Source of the DNA: Planctomycetales bacterium 71-10
GTDB taxonomy: Bacteria; Planctomycetota; Planctomycetia; Isosphaerales; Isosphaeraceae
Assembly: GCA_001898385.1 (NCBI GenBank)
Contig: MKTT01000058.1
Location: forward strand, 1 to 64,000
Length of the DNA: 64,000 nt
Reading direction: 5' to 3'
In this document: one piece after another, positions 9,708-17,683 of the stretch
Numbering within the stretch: position 1 is the first letter of the stretch
Layout: every line of letters starts with the position of its first letter
Notes under the pieces: model-generated
The model's database searches: none
Told to the model about the DNA's origin: nothing
Seen by the model: only the letters and a program-made list of their open reading frames with translations
Made by a program: the position numbers and the translations under genes

Positions 9708-10567
9708 ACGACGGGACCATCTACGTCGGCGACTGCATCGAGGTCCTCAGGCGGGACCAGCTCTCCGAGGAGCCGCTCCGCCCGAGGCTGATCGTCGCCG
9801 ACCCGCCCTACAACATCGGCCACGCGGGCTACGACGTCTATGAGGACGACCTGCCCGCCGAGGACTACGTCGCCTGGTCGGGCCGCTGGCTCGGGGCCTG
9901 CGTCGACTCGCTGGCCCGCGACGGCTCGCTGTGGGTCGCCATCGGCGACGAGTACCAGCACCGGCTGCGGTGCCTCCTCGAGGGCGACCTGGGGATGCAC
10001 TTCCGGAGCCACGTCGTCTGGCACTACACGTTCGGCCAACACTCGGAAGGCAAGTTCACCCGGAGCCACGCCCACCTGCTCTACTACGTCAGGGACCCCG
10101 AGGCCTTCGCCTGGAACCCCGACGCGATCCGCGTCCCCAGCGCGAGGCAGCGGATCTACAAGGACCGGCGGGCCGTCGCGGCGGGCCGCATCCCCGACGA
10201 CACCTGGGTGCTCCGGCCGCAGGAGGCCCCGCCCGGGGCCTTCGCCCCGGACTCCGACACCTGGCACGTCCCCCGGGTCAACGGGACGTTCAAGGAGCGC
10301 TGCGCCTGGCACCCGTGCCAGCTCCCCGAGGCGATGCTCGCCCGGATCGTCCGGGCCTGTTCCGATCCCGGCGACCTGGTGTGCGACCCCTTCGCCGGGA
10401 CTTGCAGCACTTTGGTCGTGGCTAAGAAATTGGGCCGCCGCTGGGCCGGCGTCGAGCTGTCCGAGGACTACACCCGCAAGGGCCTCGAGCGCGTCGAGGC
10501 GGCGGCCGTCGGCGACCCGATCGCGCGGGACCTCGAGCCCGCGGGGGCGGTCGATGCGGCCGGCTGA
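9704..10567 (+). CDS. Site-specific DNA methyltransferase (adenine-N6 type, N6_N4_Mtase family)
   Basis: 287 residues. The catalytic motif IV DPPY (residues 33-36, in ADPPYNIGH) precedes the SAM-binding motif I (CDPFAGTCST, about 227-236), the order of beta-class methyltransferases. DPPY is the form usual for adenine-N6 transfer from S-adenosylmethionine. FTRSHAHLLYYVRD is typical of motif VIII in this family. No restriction endonuclease gene is adjacent, so it is probably an orphan phage-type modification enzyme for self-protection or regulation. The start is TTG at 9704, overlapping the previous stop. The specificity cannot be read from sequence alone. Confidence 0.9.
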   Translation: MNDGTIYVGDCIEVLRRDQLSEEPLRPRLIVADPPYNIGHAGYDVYEDDLPAEDYVAWSGRWLGACVDSLARDGSLWVAIGDEYQHRLRCLLEGDLGMHFRSHVVWHYTFGQHSEGKFTRSHAHLLYYVRDPEAFAWNPDAIRVPSARQRIYKDRRAVAAGRIPDDTWVLRPQEAPPGAFAPDSDTWHVPRVNGTFKERCAWHPCQLPEAMLARIVRACSDPGDLVCDPFAGTCSTLVVAKKLGRRWAGVELSEDYTRKGLERVEAAAVGDPIARDLEPAGAVDAAG

Positions 10568-10772
10568 CGCGGCGGGGCACTGCGGATACCTGTCGTCCGT
10601 CTCGCGCTGGGATCGCGGCCCGCGGTTCGTGATCGCGGCGAGGAACGCGCTGTTCCCGCGACTGGCGAGCGACGAGGTCGTCCTCGCGCAGCGGCTGATG
10701 TACGCGGGAGACCCGGCCGCCGAGGACCTGGGCGACGTCGTCTACCCGGCGACCCGAGGGGCGGCCCGATGA
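10554..10772 (+). CDS. Small hypothetical protein
   Basis: 72 residues. The ATG lies inside the end of the methyltransferase gene (14-bp overlap) and the stop overlaps the next start as ATGA. The body (WDRGPRFVIAARNALFPRL, SDEVVLAQRLMYAGDPAAEDLGDVVYP) has normal amino-acid composition, unlike the Arg/Pro-rich shadow frames, which supports real coding. No family recognised. Confidence 0.5.
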   Translation: MRPADAAGHCGYLSSVSRWDRGPRFVIAARNALFPRLASDEVVLAQRLMYAGDPAAEDLGDVVYPATRGAAR

Positions 10773-11011
10773 CCTTCGACCACGAGGCCCGGATGGCCGC
10801 GATATTCGGCGCGGCCCCGCGGGGCCGCGGGAGCCTGGGCCTCCTCGGAAAGGTCGACGCCGCGACCCGCGGCGGGGTCGACGCCCACGCCTACCTGGCG
10901 GCGTGTCGCCGGGTCCACGAGCGCGGGGTCGTCTCCGGGATCCGCGCGTCGCGCGACCTGGAGGTCGCCGTCGAATCGGCCGTCTACATGCGAGAAGGAG
11001 GTGGTTTCTGA
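10769..11011 (+). CDS. Hypothetical protein
   Basis: 80 residues, start ATG overlapping the previous stop (ATGA). The predicted fold is mostly alpha-helical: HEARMAAIFGAAP, DAHAYLAACRRVHERG, DLEVAVESAVYMRE. Its last codons carry the strong Shine-Dalgarno AAGGAGGTG for the next gene, and its TGA overlaps that gene's presumed CTG start. No family recognised. Confidence 0.5.
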   Translation: MTFDHEARMAAIFGAAPRGRGSLGLLGKVDAATRGGVDAHAYLAACRRVHERGVVSGIRASRDLEVAVESAVYMREGGGF

Positions 11012-11460
11012 CCCGCTACACGCTGAAGGGGACCCTGGCGGCCCGGGAGTGCCCGGAGCTCGAGTCCGTCCTGGACGACCTCGAGGAGATGCTCGACGGC
11101 GACGACCCCTGCGTCGCGACGTCCGGGCGGGGCGACGAACCCGGGCTGGTCTGCGTCGACGTCGACTACGAGGGCGAGCAGTCGGGCTCGGGCGTCGACC
11201 ACGTCCGCGGCCTCCTGCTGCGGCTGTCCGCCCTGGCCGTCCGCCCCACGATCTTCCACGAGGGCCTGGACGGCGAGTCGGCCGAGCAGTACCTGGGCGG
11301 GACCCGGGCGGAGGCCCGCAGCGCCCTGGCCGCCGAGGCGGTCGTCGCGGCCCTGGACGATCTCCTGCCGGGCGACCTGCGGGACGTCGTCGAGGTCGTC
11401 TTGGTCCGGTGGCGCGACGCCGGGCCCGGGAGTGAATATCGACATTCCGATCGCGGCTAG
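11008..11460 (+). CDS. Acidic hypothetical protein with probable CTG start
   Basis: About 150 residues, strongly acidic and well composed (ECPELESVLDDLEEMLDGDD, VCVDVDYEGEQSGSGVDHVR, AAEAVVAALDDLLPGDL). No ATG, GTG or TTG lies near the natural N-terminus in this frame. The CTG at 11008 follows AAGGAGGTG (10995-11003) by 4 bp and overlaps the upstream stop as CTGA, matching the coupling used throughout this operon. A GTG at 11001 opens another frame that reads as Arg-rich nonsense. The last 29 bases overlap palindrome copy 2. Function unknown. Confidence 0.55.
   Translation: MTRYTLKGTLAARECPELESVLDDLEEMLDGDDPCVATSGRGDEPGLVCVDVDYEGEQSGSGVDHVRGLLLRLSALAVRPTIFHEGLDGESAEQYLGGTRAEARSALAAEAVVAALDDLLPGDLRDVVEVVLVRWRDAGPGSEYRHSDRG
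11432..11449. repeat. Palindromic repeat, copy 2
   Basis: GTGAATATCGACATTCCG has GAAT...ATTC arms around a central CGA. It lies across the 3' end of the preceding gene, 103 bp before the next small gene. Same family as the copies at 8460, 18300, 29384 and 31119. Confidence 0.65.
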
Positions 11461-11551
11461 GAGGCCTTCGGCCGCGACGCGCTCTCGCGGAGGATGGCCG
11501 GCGGCCGGGCTCGATTCGATCCGCTTCTCAAACGACGGGAGGACGGCGTCC

Positions 11552-11734
11552 ATGGGATGGTTCGGGGAGGTTTGGTCGAGGGCGACCGCGAGGTTCCGAC
11601 GGAGGCCCGACGCCGGGACGATCGTCGACGAGTGCGTGCGACGCGAACGGGGCGGCGACGCGCCCCGGGCCGCGGCCGAGGCCCCCCCGCCCGGCGGATT
11701 TCGGCAGCGTGCGGCGCCGTACAAGGGGGGCTAG
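11552..11734 (+). CDS. Small basic hypothetical protein
   Basis: 60 residues, ATG at 11552 preceded by GGGAGGA at 11537-11543. MGWFGEVWSRATARFRRR is an amphipathic basic N-terminus; the rest is Ala/Pro/Arg-rich. The frame is open from a GTG inside the palindrome at 11432, but the Shine-Dalgarno supports the ATG. No family recognised. Confidence 0.4.
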   Translation: MGWFGEVWSRATARFRRRPDAGTIVDECVRRERGGDAPRAAAEAPPPGGFRQRAAPYKGG

Positions 11735-11767
11735 TCGCAGCACCCGGGGTGGATCGTCGGCGACGAC

Positions 11768-12271
11768 GTGCTGCCGAGCGGCGTGCGGGTGCAGTCGTTC
11801 CGTCCGATTTCCAAGTACGAGGCCATGACCGCGGCGATCGAGTGCCTGCGGGGTCGCGGCTTGTCGCTGGCGGACGGTGACCGCGTCCTGACGGACCCGC
11901 AGTTCAAGTTCACGCACGCGGGCGCCTCGCCGACGGTCAAGGCTCGGTACTCCTACTTCCGCCGGGTCGTCATGCCCTGGATCGCGGACCTCGTGGGGGT
12001 CGACGGGGCCTCCCTGCTCCTACGCGGCCTGCACGCCGAGGCCGCCGACGGCCTGGCCGTCCCTCGCGAGCTGATCGACGCGACGGCCGCCCTGAGGGAG
12101 GCCCGCCACGTCGGGCATGACGACTGGGAGATCGTCCATCGTCGCGGCGAGTACCGGGTCGAGAGCCGCTGCGACGGGGGCGAGGGCCTGTCGGCGGCGC
12201 AGGCCCTGACGGCGGCCACCGTCGCGAGGGCGGACGCCAAGCTGCGGGAGATGAAGGAGGACCCTGCTTGA
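11768..12271 (+). CDS. Hypothetical protein
   Basis: 167 residues from a GTG at 11768; a later ATG at 11825 (MTAAIECLRGRGLSLADGDR) is an alternative start, and neither has a strong Shine-Dalgarno. It contains HAGASPTVKARYSYFRRVVM and helices DATAALREARHVG and LTAATVARADAKLREMKED. The stop overlaps the next TTG start (TTGA). No family recognised. Confidence 0.5.
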   Translation: MLPSGVRVQSFRPISKYEAMTAAIECLRGRGLSLADGDRVLTDPQFKFTHAGASPTVKARYSYFRRVVMPWIADLVGVDGASLLLRGLHAEAADGLAVPRELIDATAALREARHVGHDDWEIVHRRGEYRVESRCDGGEGLSAAQALTAATVARADAKLREMKEDPA

Positions 12272-12828
12272 GCCCTTATCGATTGGTCGTCACCGCCGAG
12301 TGCGAGGTCAGGGGTCGCGACGCCGAGGCGATCTGCCGGGCGATCGGGATCGAGCCGGTCGACAACGAGCTGAAGTTCGAGTTCTACGCCGAGGCCGCGC
12401 TCACGGACGCTCGCGTCGACGACGTGGTCCCGCCGGACGAGAACGTCAAGGTCGTCCGCCTCCGGCGGCGGGATTTGATGGCCCTGCGACCGGGGGACTA
12501 CGTCGCGCATCCGCTGCCCGGCGGCCAGCTGCGGATCGCGGCCGCCGCCCGCGAGGGCGACCCCGGCCGGCTCCTGGAGATCCACGACGCGGTCGCCGGC
12601 CCGCGGGCCGAGCGGGAGCGGTGCGGCGGCCACGTCGAGGACCGCGTCGGCCGCGTCTTCGAGGCCTACCGCAGGACCTTCAACAGCCCGGACTCGGCCG
12701 TCGCCTACCAGATCCTGGCCGACCTGGTCGAGCACTTCAAGCCCTCCGGCTTCGACGTCCGGGCCTGCCTCGACGAGGCGATCAGGGACGTCGAGTCGGG
12801 CGTCTTCACCGACGGCGTCGCGTCATGA
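12268..12828 (+). CDS. Hypothetical protein
   Basis: 186 residues, TTG start overlapping the previous stop. The N-terminal 40 residues (YRLVVTAECEVRGRDAEAIC) suggest a strand-helix-strand module; the C-terminal third is helical (VGRVFEAYRRTFNSPDSAVA, ILADLVEHFKPSGFDVRACL). The stop overlaps the acetyltransferase start as ATGA. No family recognised. Confidence 0.5.
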   Translation: MSPYRLVVTAECEVRGRDAEAICRAIGIEPVDNELKFEFYAEAALTDARVDDVVPPDENVKVVRLRRRDLMALRPGDYVAHPLPGGQLRIAAAAREGDPGRLLEIHDAVAGPRAERERCGGHVEDRVGRVFEAYRRTFNSPDSAVAYQILADLVEHFKPSGFDVRACLDEAIRDVESGVFTDGVAS

Positions 12829-13289
12829 GGACCCACGTCCGCTGGATCGTCACGCGGGACTACCCCGAGGTGCTGGCCATCGACGCAGGCTCCTACCCCG
12901 TGCCGCTGGGGCTCAACGACCTGACCCAGACGCTGCGGAGGCGGATGGTCGGCGGGACGGTCGCCGAGCGGGCCGGCGAGGTCGTCGGCTTCTTCGTCTA
13001 CGAGCGGGCAGGGGTCGGCTGCACGATCTCGCGGTTCGCGGTCCGCCCCGACGCCCGCCGATCCGGTGTCGGCGGGGCCATGCTCGACCGGCTCGTCTCC
13101 AAGCTGTACGCCCCTTCGTGGACGACCCTCGAGGTCGTCGTGCCCGAGGACCTCGCCTCCCCGGCAGCCTGCCGCCTCCTGTCCTCCCGGGGCTTCAAGG
13201 CCCGCCTCGTCCGCGGCGAGCCCGCGGACTCCTACGTATTCCGCTACCTGCTCCCGGCCGAGGCCGGGGCGGTCTCGGATTCGGCCTAA
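12825..13289 (+). CDS. GNAT family N-acetyltransferase (RimI-like)
   Basis: 154 residues. The acetyl-CoA binding motif A is clear: ISRFAVRPDARRSGVGGAML, with the V-R/P-x-x-R-x-x-GVG-x-x-(M/L)L pattern of GNAT enzymes at about residues 65-85. It is preceded by a beta strand (VVGFFVYERAG) and followed by motif B-like LEVVVPEDLASPAACRLLSS and a final strand (YVFRYLL). The protein probably transfers acetyl groups to an amine or protein N-terminus; the substrate is unknown. ATGA overlap with the gene upstream. It closes this coupled gene block. Confidence 0.8.
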   Translation: MRTHVRWIVTRDYPEVLAIDAGSYPVPLGLNDLTQTLRRRMVGGTVAERAGEVVGFFVYERAGVGCTISRFAVRPDARRSGVGGAMLDRLVSKLYAPSWTTLEVVVPEDLASPAACRLLSSRGFKARLVRGEPADSYVFRYLLPAEAGAVSDSA

Positions 13290-13322
13290 CGGCCGTCCAG
13301 GCGTCGCGACCATCATCACGGC

Positions 13323-13340
13323 CGCCCCCGCGTCGGGGCG
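13323..13340. terminator. GC-rich hairpin after the acetyltransferase gene
   Basis: CGCCCC-cgcgtc-GGGGCG forms a 6-bp stem 34 bp after the stop codon in the gap before the next gene. There is no T-run, so it is only a possible terminator or processing hairpin. Confidence 0.3.
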
Positions 13341-13391
13341 CGGTCGGGTCGCGCGCCGGGGTTCGCCACGTCTAGATTTCGGAGATTCCTA

Positions 13392-13982
13392 ATGCGAAAC
13401 GTCAGCGACCTGATCATCTCGCTCGATTCGATCCTCGCCGCCGACTTCATCGGCAGCCCCGACGGGACGACCGCCCGGCTCAAGGAATTCCGCGAGAAGC
13501 TCCTGCGGTTCCGGGACGATGAGGCCGCCGCCTCGCGGGCGAAATCGGCCGATCGCGATCCGCGATCGATCGCGGCCGATCCGGGCAAGGCTCGCGACGC
13601 CGGCGCGCTCTTCGTCCCGTACCAGGACATCGCCCGCGCCAACCTGGTGGTCGCCGAGCGGGCCGAGCCCCTGGTCGATCGGTATCGCCAGGTCGTGGCC
13701 GAGTTCGGCCCCGGCTCGCATCGAGCCGCGGACTTCGTCGCGGCCCACGCCGACGACCCGACGTTTGTGGGCCGCGTCGACGCCATCCGCATGGCGCACG
13801 AGGGCCACTTGAAGTACCAGGCCGCCCTCGCGGCCGACGCCCGTTCCGACGCCCGCTCCGCCTTCGTCGGGAAGGTCGGCCGACTCGCGTGGGGCCTGGT
13901 CAAGTTCGCCTCGATCGCCTCGGCGGCGGGGTACGTCGGCCGGCTGGCCTGGGCGGACCTGGCGGTGCGGTACTTCGGCTGA
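13392..13982 (+). CDS. Hypothetical protein with C-terminal membrane segment, paralogue A
   Basis: 196 residues. A helical charged body (TARLKEFREKLLRFRDDEAA) is followed by a conserved block (HADDPTFVGRVDAIRMAHEG) and a hydrophobic C-terminus (GRLAWGLVKFASIASAAGYV GRLAW) that may insert in the membrane. The next gene is a diverged paralogue with the same order of blocks, so the pair arose by tandem duplication. The 100-bp upstream gap suggests its own transcription start. Function unknown. Confidence 0.6.
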   Translation: MRNVSDLIISLDSILAADFIGSPDGTTARLKEFREKLLRFRDDEAAASRAKSADRDPRSIAADPGKARDAGALFVPYQDIARANLVVAERAEPLVDRYRQVVAEFGPGSHRAADFVAAHADDPTFVGRVDAIRMAHEGHLKYQAALAADARSDARSAFVGKVGRLAWGLVKFASIASAAGYVGRLAWADLAVRYFG

Positions 13983-14036
13983 CGGCGGGCGGTCCGGGCG
14001 GACTGTGCGCAGCACGATTCGAGGAGGAGGGGCGAT

Positions 14037-14972
14037 ATGGATCCGGATGGCGCGACGGTTAGCGGCGTCGATCTCGCCGCCATGAGGGCCGCGTATCTGC
14101 AGCTGTCGGCGGCGGTGGGTGCGAAGCCCGTCGAGAAGAAGACCAGCGACGTCGGCGGGCGGGCTGAGACGAAGAGCGACCGCCTCTACTCGGAGTACAA
14201 GCGGCACATCGAATACGAGGGCCTGGACTCCAGCAGGGTCGAGCGGATGCTGCTCGCCAACGCCGACGACCGCGACTTCGTGGACCTCGTGGTCGCGCAC
14301 AGGCGGTCCATCGCGGCCGTCCAGGCGTGGGGTCGCGGCGACGCGGCGGAGCGTTGGGCCGTTCGCTGTAGGACCGTCTTAGGCGTCGCGTGGTGGCTGG
14401 TCAAGGCGGCGTCGGTCGCCGGGGCCGCGGGGTATGCGGGCCGGCTCGCGTGGGTCGGCCGCGGCCCATGGCGGCGGTGGCCTGGAGGGACGACTCGAGG
14501 GCGGCCCCGAGGTCGATCCCCAGGGCCGCGGCCTTCTCCAGGATGCGGCCGGCCGCCTCGCGACGGACGTCGAACGTCGAGGCGTGGGCCCAGGCCGTCA
14601 GGGTCTCGGCCGCCTGCTTCACCTCCCGGGCGTCGCGGATGGGCAGCGAGCGGGCCGCGACGCGGCCGCGGTCGTCGCGGTCCAGGACCGCGAAGTCGGA
14701 GTTCGGGAGCCCGGAGAGGTCCTCCCGCCCGGCCGCCTTGGCGAACACGGCCTCGACGTCCCGGCCGATCCCGAAGCCGGCGGCCGCCGCGACGATGTTC
14801 CGCCGCACGGCGGCGGTCGCGGAGGATGACGGGGACGCGTCGTCTGCGAAGGTCGCGGCGGAGTACCAGGTCGCGGCCTTCGTGTGGATCGGATACAGCC
14901 GCTCGGGGTCCGCGAAGGCCTCCCGGCCGCGGGAGCCGTCGTCGAGGATCTCCCCGTCGGAGGCCTCCTTGA
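14037..14972 (+). CDS. Paralogue B of the preceding protein, with C-terminus running into antisense sequence
   Basis: The start ATG follows GAGGAGGGGCG. Residues 1 to about 138 look real and parallel paralogue A (NADDRDFVDLVVAHRRSIAA, then AWWLVKAASVAGAAGYAG RLAW). After GRLAW at about 14452 the frame continues as Arg/Pro-rich nonsense antisense to the minus-strand gene ending at 14401. Paralogue A ends 11 residues after the same GRLAW, so this gene has probably lost its native stop through a deletion or rearrangement near 14455. The functional part is about 14037-14455. Confidence 0.5.
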   Translation: MDPDGATVSGVDLAAMRAAYLQLSAAVGAKPVEKKTSDVGGRAETKSDRLYSEYKRHIEYEGLDSSRVERMLLANADDRDFVDLVVAHRRSIAAVQAWGRGDAAERWAVRCRTVLGVAWWLVKAASVAGAAGYAGRLAWVGRGPWRRWPGGTTRGRPRGRSPGPRPSPGCGRPPRDGRRTSRRGPRPSGSRPPASPPGRRGWAASGPRRGRGRRGPGPRSRSSGARRGPPARPPWRTRPRRPGRSRSRRPPRRCSAARRRSRRMTGTRRLRRSRRSTRSRPSCGSDTAARGPRRPPGRGSRRRGSPRRRPP

Positions 14973-15039
14973 CGTAGGCCGGCGGGTCGAAGAGCTGCGC
15001 GACCCGGTGGTAACGCTGGTGCGGGGTCTTGTTCGGCAT
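14401..15039 (-). CDS. Hypothetical phage-type protein (YPIHTKAATWYSA motif)
   Basis: 212 residues from the ATG at 15039-15037. Coding character is good from the start to about ESSLQATAAMGRG (near 14462), then Pro/Arg-rich and probably read past the native end. FADPERLYPIHTKAATWYSA followed by helices (AVRRNIVAAAAGFGIGRDVE, REVKQAAETLTAWAHAS) resembles a segment I associate with uncharacterised phage-associated proteins; I cannot assign a function. It is divergent from the zinc-finger gene, and the two start codons interlock in CATG (15037-15040). A structural or DNA-handling role is only a guess. Confidence 0.5.
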   Translation of the reverse strand: MPNKTPHQRYHRVAQLFDPPAYVKEASDGEILDDGSRGREAFADPERLYPIHTKAATWYSAATFADDASPSSSATAAVRRNIVAAAAGFGIGRDVEAVFAKAAGREDLSGLPNSDFAVLDRDDRGRVAARSLPIRDAREVKQAAETLTAWAHASTFDVRREAAGRILEKAAALGIDLGAALESSLQATAAMGRGRPTRAGPHTPRPRRPTPP

Positions 15040-17683
15040 GGCGGATCCTGGCTTCGCGACCGCTGACGTCAGCCTCAACAAACACCTTAATTGGGACGTC
15101 GCCTGGGGCCTCCTGGACGCGGCGAACCCGCTGACGCGGCTCCCGGCGGACCTGCCGTGCCCGCTCTGCCGCCGTGGCAAAATCGGCGCCGACCACGACG
15201 TGACGTGGGGCGGAGCCTGGTTCCACTGCCGCGGTTGCGGCTTCGCGGGGGACTCGATCCGGCTCCACGCCGCCGCGAGGGGTGTCACGCCCGCGGCGGC
15301 GGCCTTGGAGCTCCGGGAACATTTCCGTCCCGACCTGGTCGACTTCGACCGGGCGGCCGCGGAGCACGAAGCCCTCTTCGTAACCCGGCTCGACCGCATG
15401 GCTTCCGATTTCGACCAGATCATTAGCGCCGCGATCCTCGAGCCTGCAAGTGAAAAGTCGGCGAGGTTGCGGGAATCGGTCGGATTCCGCGGCCCTTACC
15501 CGTCGGGCGCAGCCTGGCGGCAACGCGGGGGGGCGTACGTCGGCGCCGTAACGCGACGGGTCCTCCGAGAACGGATCGCGGCGGGCCGGGCGGGACTCGC
15601 GGACAGGTTGGCCTCCGGAGGCTGGTCCGAGTTCCTGACGATCCCCGCGCACGACCTTCCGGGCCGCCTCTGCGGCTTCTTCGACTACGGCCGCGAGGGC
15701 GACCCCGCCCGCGACGTCCGGTTCCGCCGGGCCCTCAAGAAGCGGAAGTACGCCGCGGCCGTCGAAGGCCGGCCGAACCACCGCGACTCGGGGCTGGCGA
15801 TGCTCGGGACGGCCCTGGGCCCGCCCCACCCGTCGCTGGGCGACTCCGTGTTCGCGATCGGCGACGTGGTCGCGGCGGTCCGCGCCCAGATCCGGCACCT
15901 GGCCGAGAAGCCCGCGCCGCTCCCCATGGTCGGCTGGACGCCCCTCGGGCCCGACCGGCCCGTCCACGCCTGGCGGGCGCTCCGCGGGCGGGCGGTGGTC
16001 TGGTGCCCCGACCCCGACGAGGCGGTCCGGTGCGGCCGGCTGTGCGAGGGCCTGGTCGTCGACCGGCCCGAGGCGGCGGGCGTCCTGGCCGACCCGTCCG
16101 GCGACGTCGAGTCCGCCCTGCGGTGGATGCGTTCGGTCGCCGTCCCCTGGCGGGAGGCCCTGTTCCGCCGCCTGGCCTCCGTCCCGTCGAGGGAGGCGGC
16201 GGCCGCGCTCGGGACGCTCGCGGCGCCGCGATGCGACCTGGGGGCCCTGGCCCGCGAGGCGACGGGGGTCGCCCGGTCGCGCATCGAGGCCGAGATCGCC
16301 GGCCGGCCCCGGAGCTACTGCGTCCCGGGCAGCGCCGCCCCCGTCGTCGAGGTCGACGGCCGCTGGCGGGCCTCGGGGCTCCGCAACCGGGCGGAGTTCA
16401 GCAACTTCCTGTTCCGCGTCGACCGCGTCGTCCGGTTCCGGGGCCCTCGCCCGAACCGCTACGAGACGACCCTGACCTTCGACGGCCGCGACGTCCCGAT
16501 CGCCTTCGACGGCGAGGAGTGGATGTCGCGGCCCCTGGGGGCGCTCCGGCTCAAGGCCCGCGCGGCCGGGGTCGTCGGTCACCTGAAGTGCTGGGACGGC
16601 GCCGGCGTCCGGGGCCTGATCGGGACCAACGTCCTCGAGCTGGCGACGCTGTTCCACGTCCCGACGGAGGCCGAGGAGGACTGCCGGGTCGGCTGGTCGA
16701 AGGAGACGTCGTCCTTCGTCTTCCCGACGTTCCGCATCTGCATGGGGGGCGGGATCGAGCCCACCGCGATCGACCTCCGCGAGGACCCCGGCTGCCCGTT
16801 CCGCGGCCTCGACGGCTACCGCGAGCTCGACGCCGGGGAGGTCGCCGCCCTTTCCGAGCCGTCGCCCGGCGCGCGGACGCTGTGGCTGGTCGCGATCCAC
16901 CTGATCAAGCGGCTGGTCTCGCCGGCGGTCGGCGCCGCCTCGCCGCCGGTCGCGTTCGTGGGCTGGGACCGCGACCCGCCCGTGACGGCCGCCCTGGCCT
17001 GCGGGTGCTCGACCAGCCATTCGGTCTCGGGCCGCCGGCACGGCCTGCCCCAGTTCCGGCGGTCGTGGACGACGCGGCACGCGGCCGAGGCGCACGCCGC
17101 CGGGATCATGATCGTCGCGCGGCTCGATTCCTCGATCCGCGGGATCGTCCGGTGCCCCTGGGACGCGGCCCTGTCCGAGGCCGTCGACCTGCCGACCGCC
17201 GCCGTGCCGACGGCCCCGCTCATCCCCGCCTACCTCCGGGACCTGGCCGCCCGCGGATTGTCGCTCGCCCCGGGCCCGTGCCTGGGGGCCAGGATCGTCG
17301 CCGACGCGGCCCGCTGGTTCGGGCGCGTCGGCGGCGACCCCGGCCCCGTCCTGGACGCCGGCCGGGCGACCGTGTGGGCCGAGGAGCGGGAGGGCAGGCT
17401 GGCCGGCCTGCTCCTCGCCGCACTCGACGCGGCCCCCGAGGGGCCGATCGCCAAGGATTCGGCCTTCGCCTCCCTGCGGGGCGAGGACATGATCGGCTAC
17501 CTGGGATACGTGCCCACGGCCACCTCCCCCGTCACGCCCCGGCTGGTGCAGCTGCTCCGCGGGGCGGGCGCCGCGCACGTGCGCGGCGAGGGAGGCGGCC
17601 TGCCCGGCGCGACCTGGACGTTCCCTCGAGATCGCTTCGAGGACCTGGTCGCGTCCTATCGACCCGCAGGAGGAAGCAGATGA
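15038..17683 (+). CDS. Large protein with N-terminal CHC2-like zinc finger (primase-like)
   Basis: 881 residues from the ATG at 15038 (a TTG at 15029 is an alternative). Residues about 40-80 contain CPLCRRGK...WFHCRGCGFAGDSIRL, a C-x2-C...C-x2-C zinc ribbon of the DnaG/CHC2 type with the usual GD after it. No TOPRIM metal triad and no Walker A motif of a primase-helicase was recognised in the remaining 800 residues, so it may be a diverged primase-like replication protein or another single-strand-binding enzyme. Its 5' end overlaps the divergent minus-strand gene; its 3' end overlaps the acidic gene by ATGA. Confidence 0.65.
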   Translation: MADPGFATADVSLNKHLNWDVAWGLLDAANPLTRLPADLPCPLCRRGKIGADHDVTWGGAWFHCRGCGFAGDSIRLHAAARGVTPAAAALELREHFRPDLVDFDRAAAEHEALFVTRLDRMASDFDQIISAAILEPASEKSARLRESVGFRGPYPSGAAWRQRGGAYVGAVTRRVLRERIAAGRAGLADRLASGGWSEFLTIPAHDLPGRLCGFFDYGREGDPARDVRFRRALKKRKYAAAVEGRPNHRDSGLAMLGTALGPPHPSLGDSVFAIGDVVAAVRAQIRHLAEKPAPLPMVGWTPLGPDRPVHAWRALRGRAVVWCPDPDEAVRCGRLCEGLVVDRPEAAGVLADPSGDVESALRWMRSVAVPWREALFRRLASVPSREAAAALGTLAAPRCDLGALAREATGVARSRIEAEIAGRPRSYCVPGSAAPVVEVDGRWRASGLRNRAEFSNFLFRVDRVVRFRGPRPNRYETTLTFDGRDVPIAFDGEEWMSRPLGALRLKARAAGVVGHLKCWDGAGVRGLIGTNVLELATLFHVPTEAEEDCRVGWSKETSSFVFPTFRICMGGGIEPTAIDLREDPGCPFRGLDGYRELDAGEVAALSEPSPGARTLWLVAIHLIKRLVSPAVGAASPPVAFVGWDRDPPVTAALACGCSTSHSVSGRRHGLPQFRRSWTTRHAAEAHAAGIMIVARLDSSIRGIVRCPWDAALSEAVDLPTAAVPTAPLIPAYLRDLAARGLSLAPGPCLGARIVADAARWFGRVGGDPGPVLDAGRATVWAEEREGRLAGLLLAALDAAPEGPIAKDSAFASLRGEDMIGYLGYVPTATSPVTPRLVQLLRGAGAAHVRGEGGGLPGATWTFPRDRFEDLVASYRPAGGSR

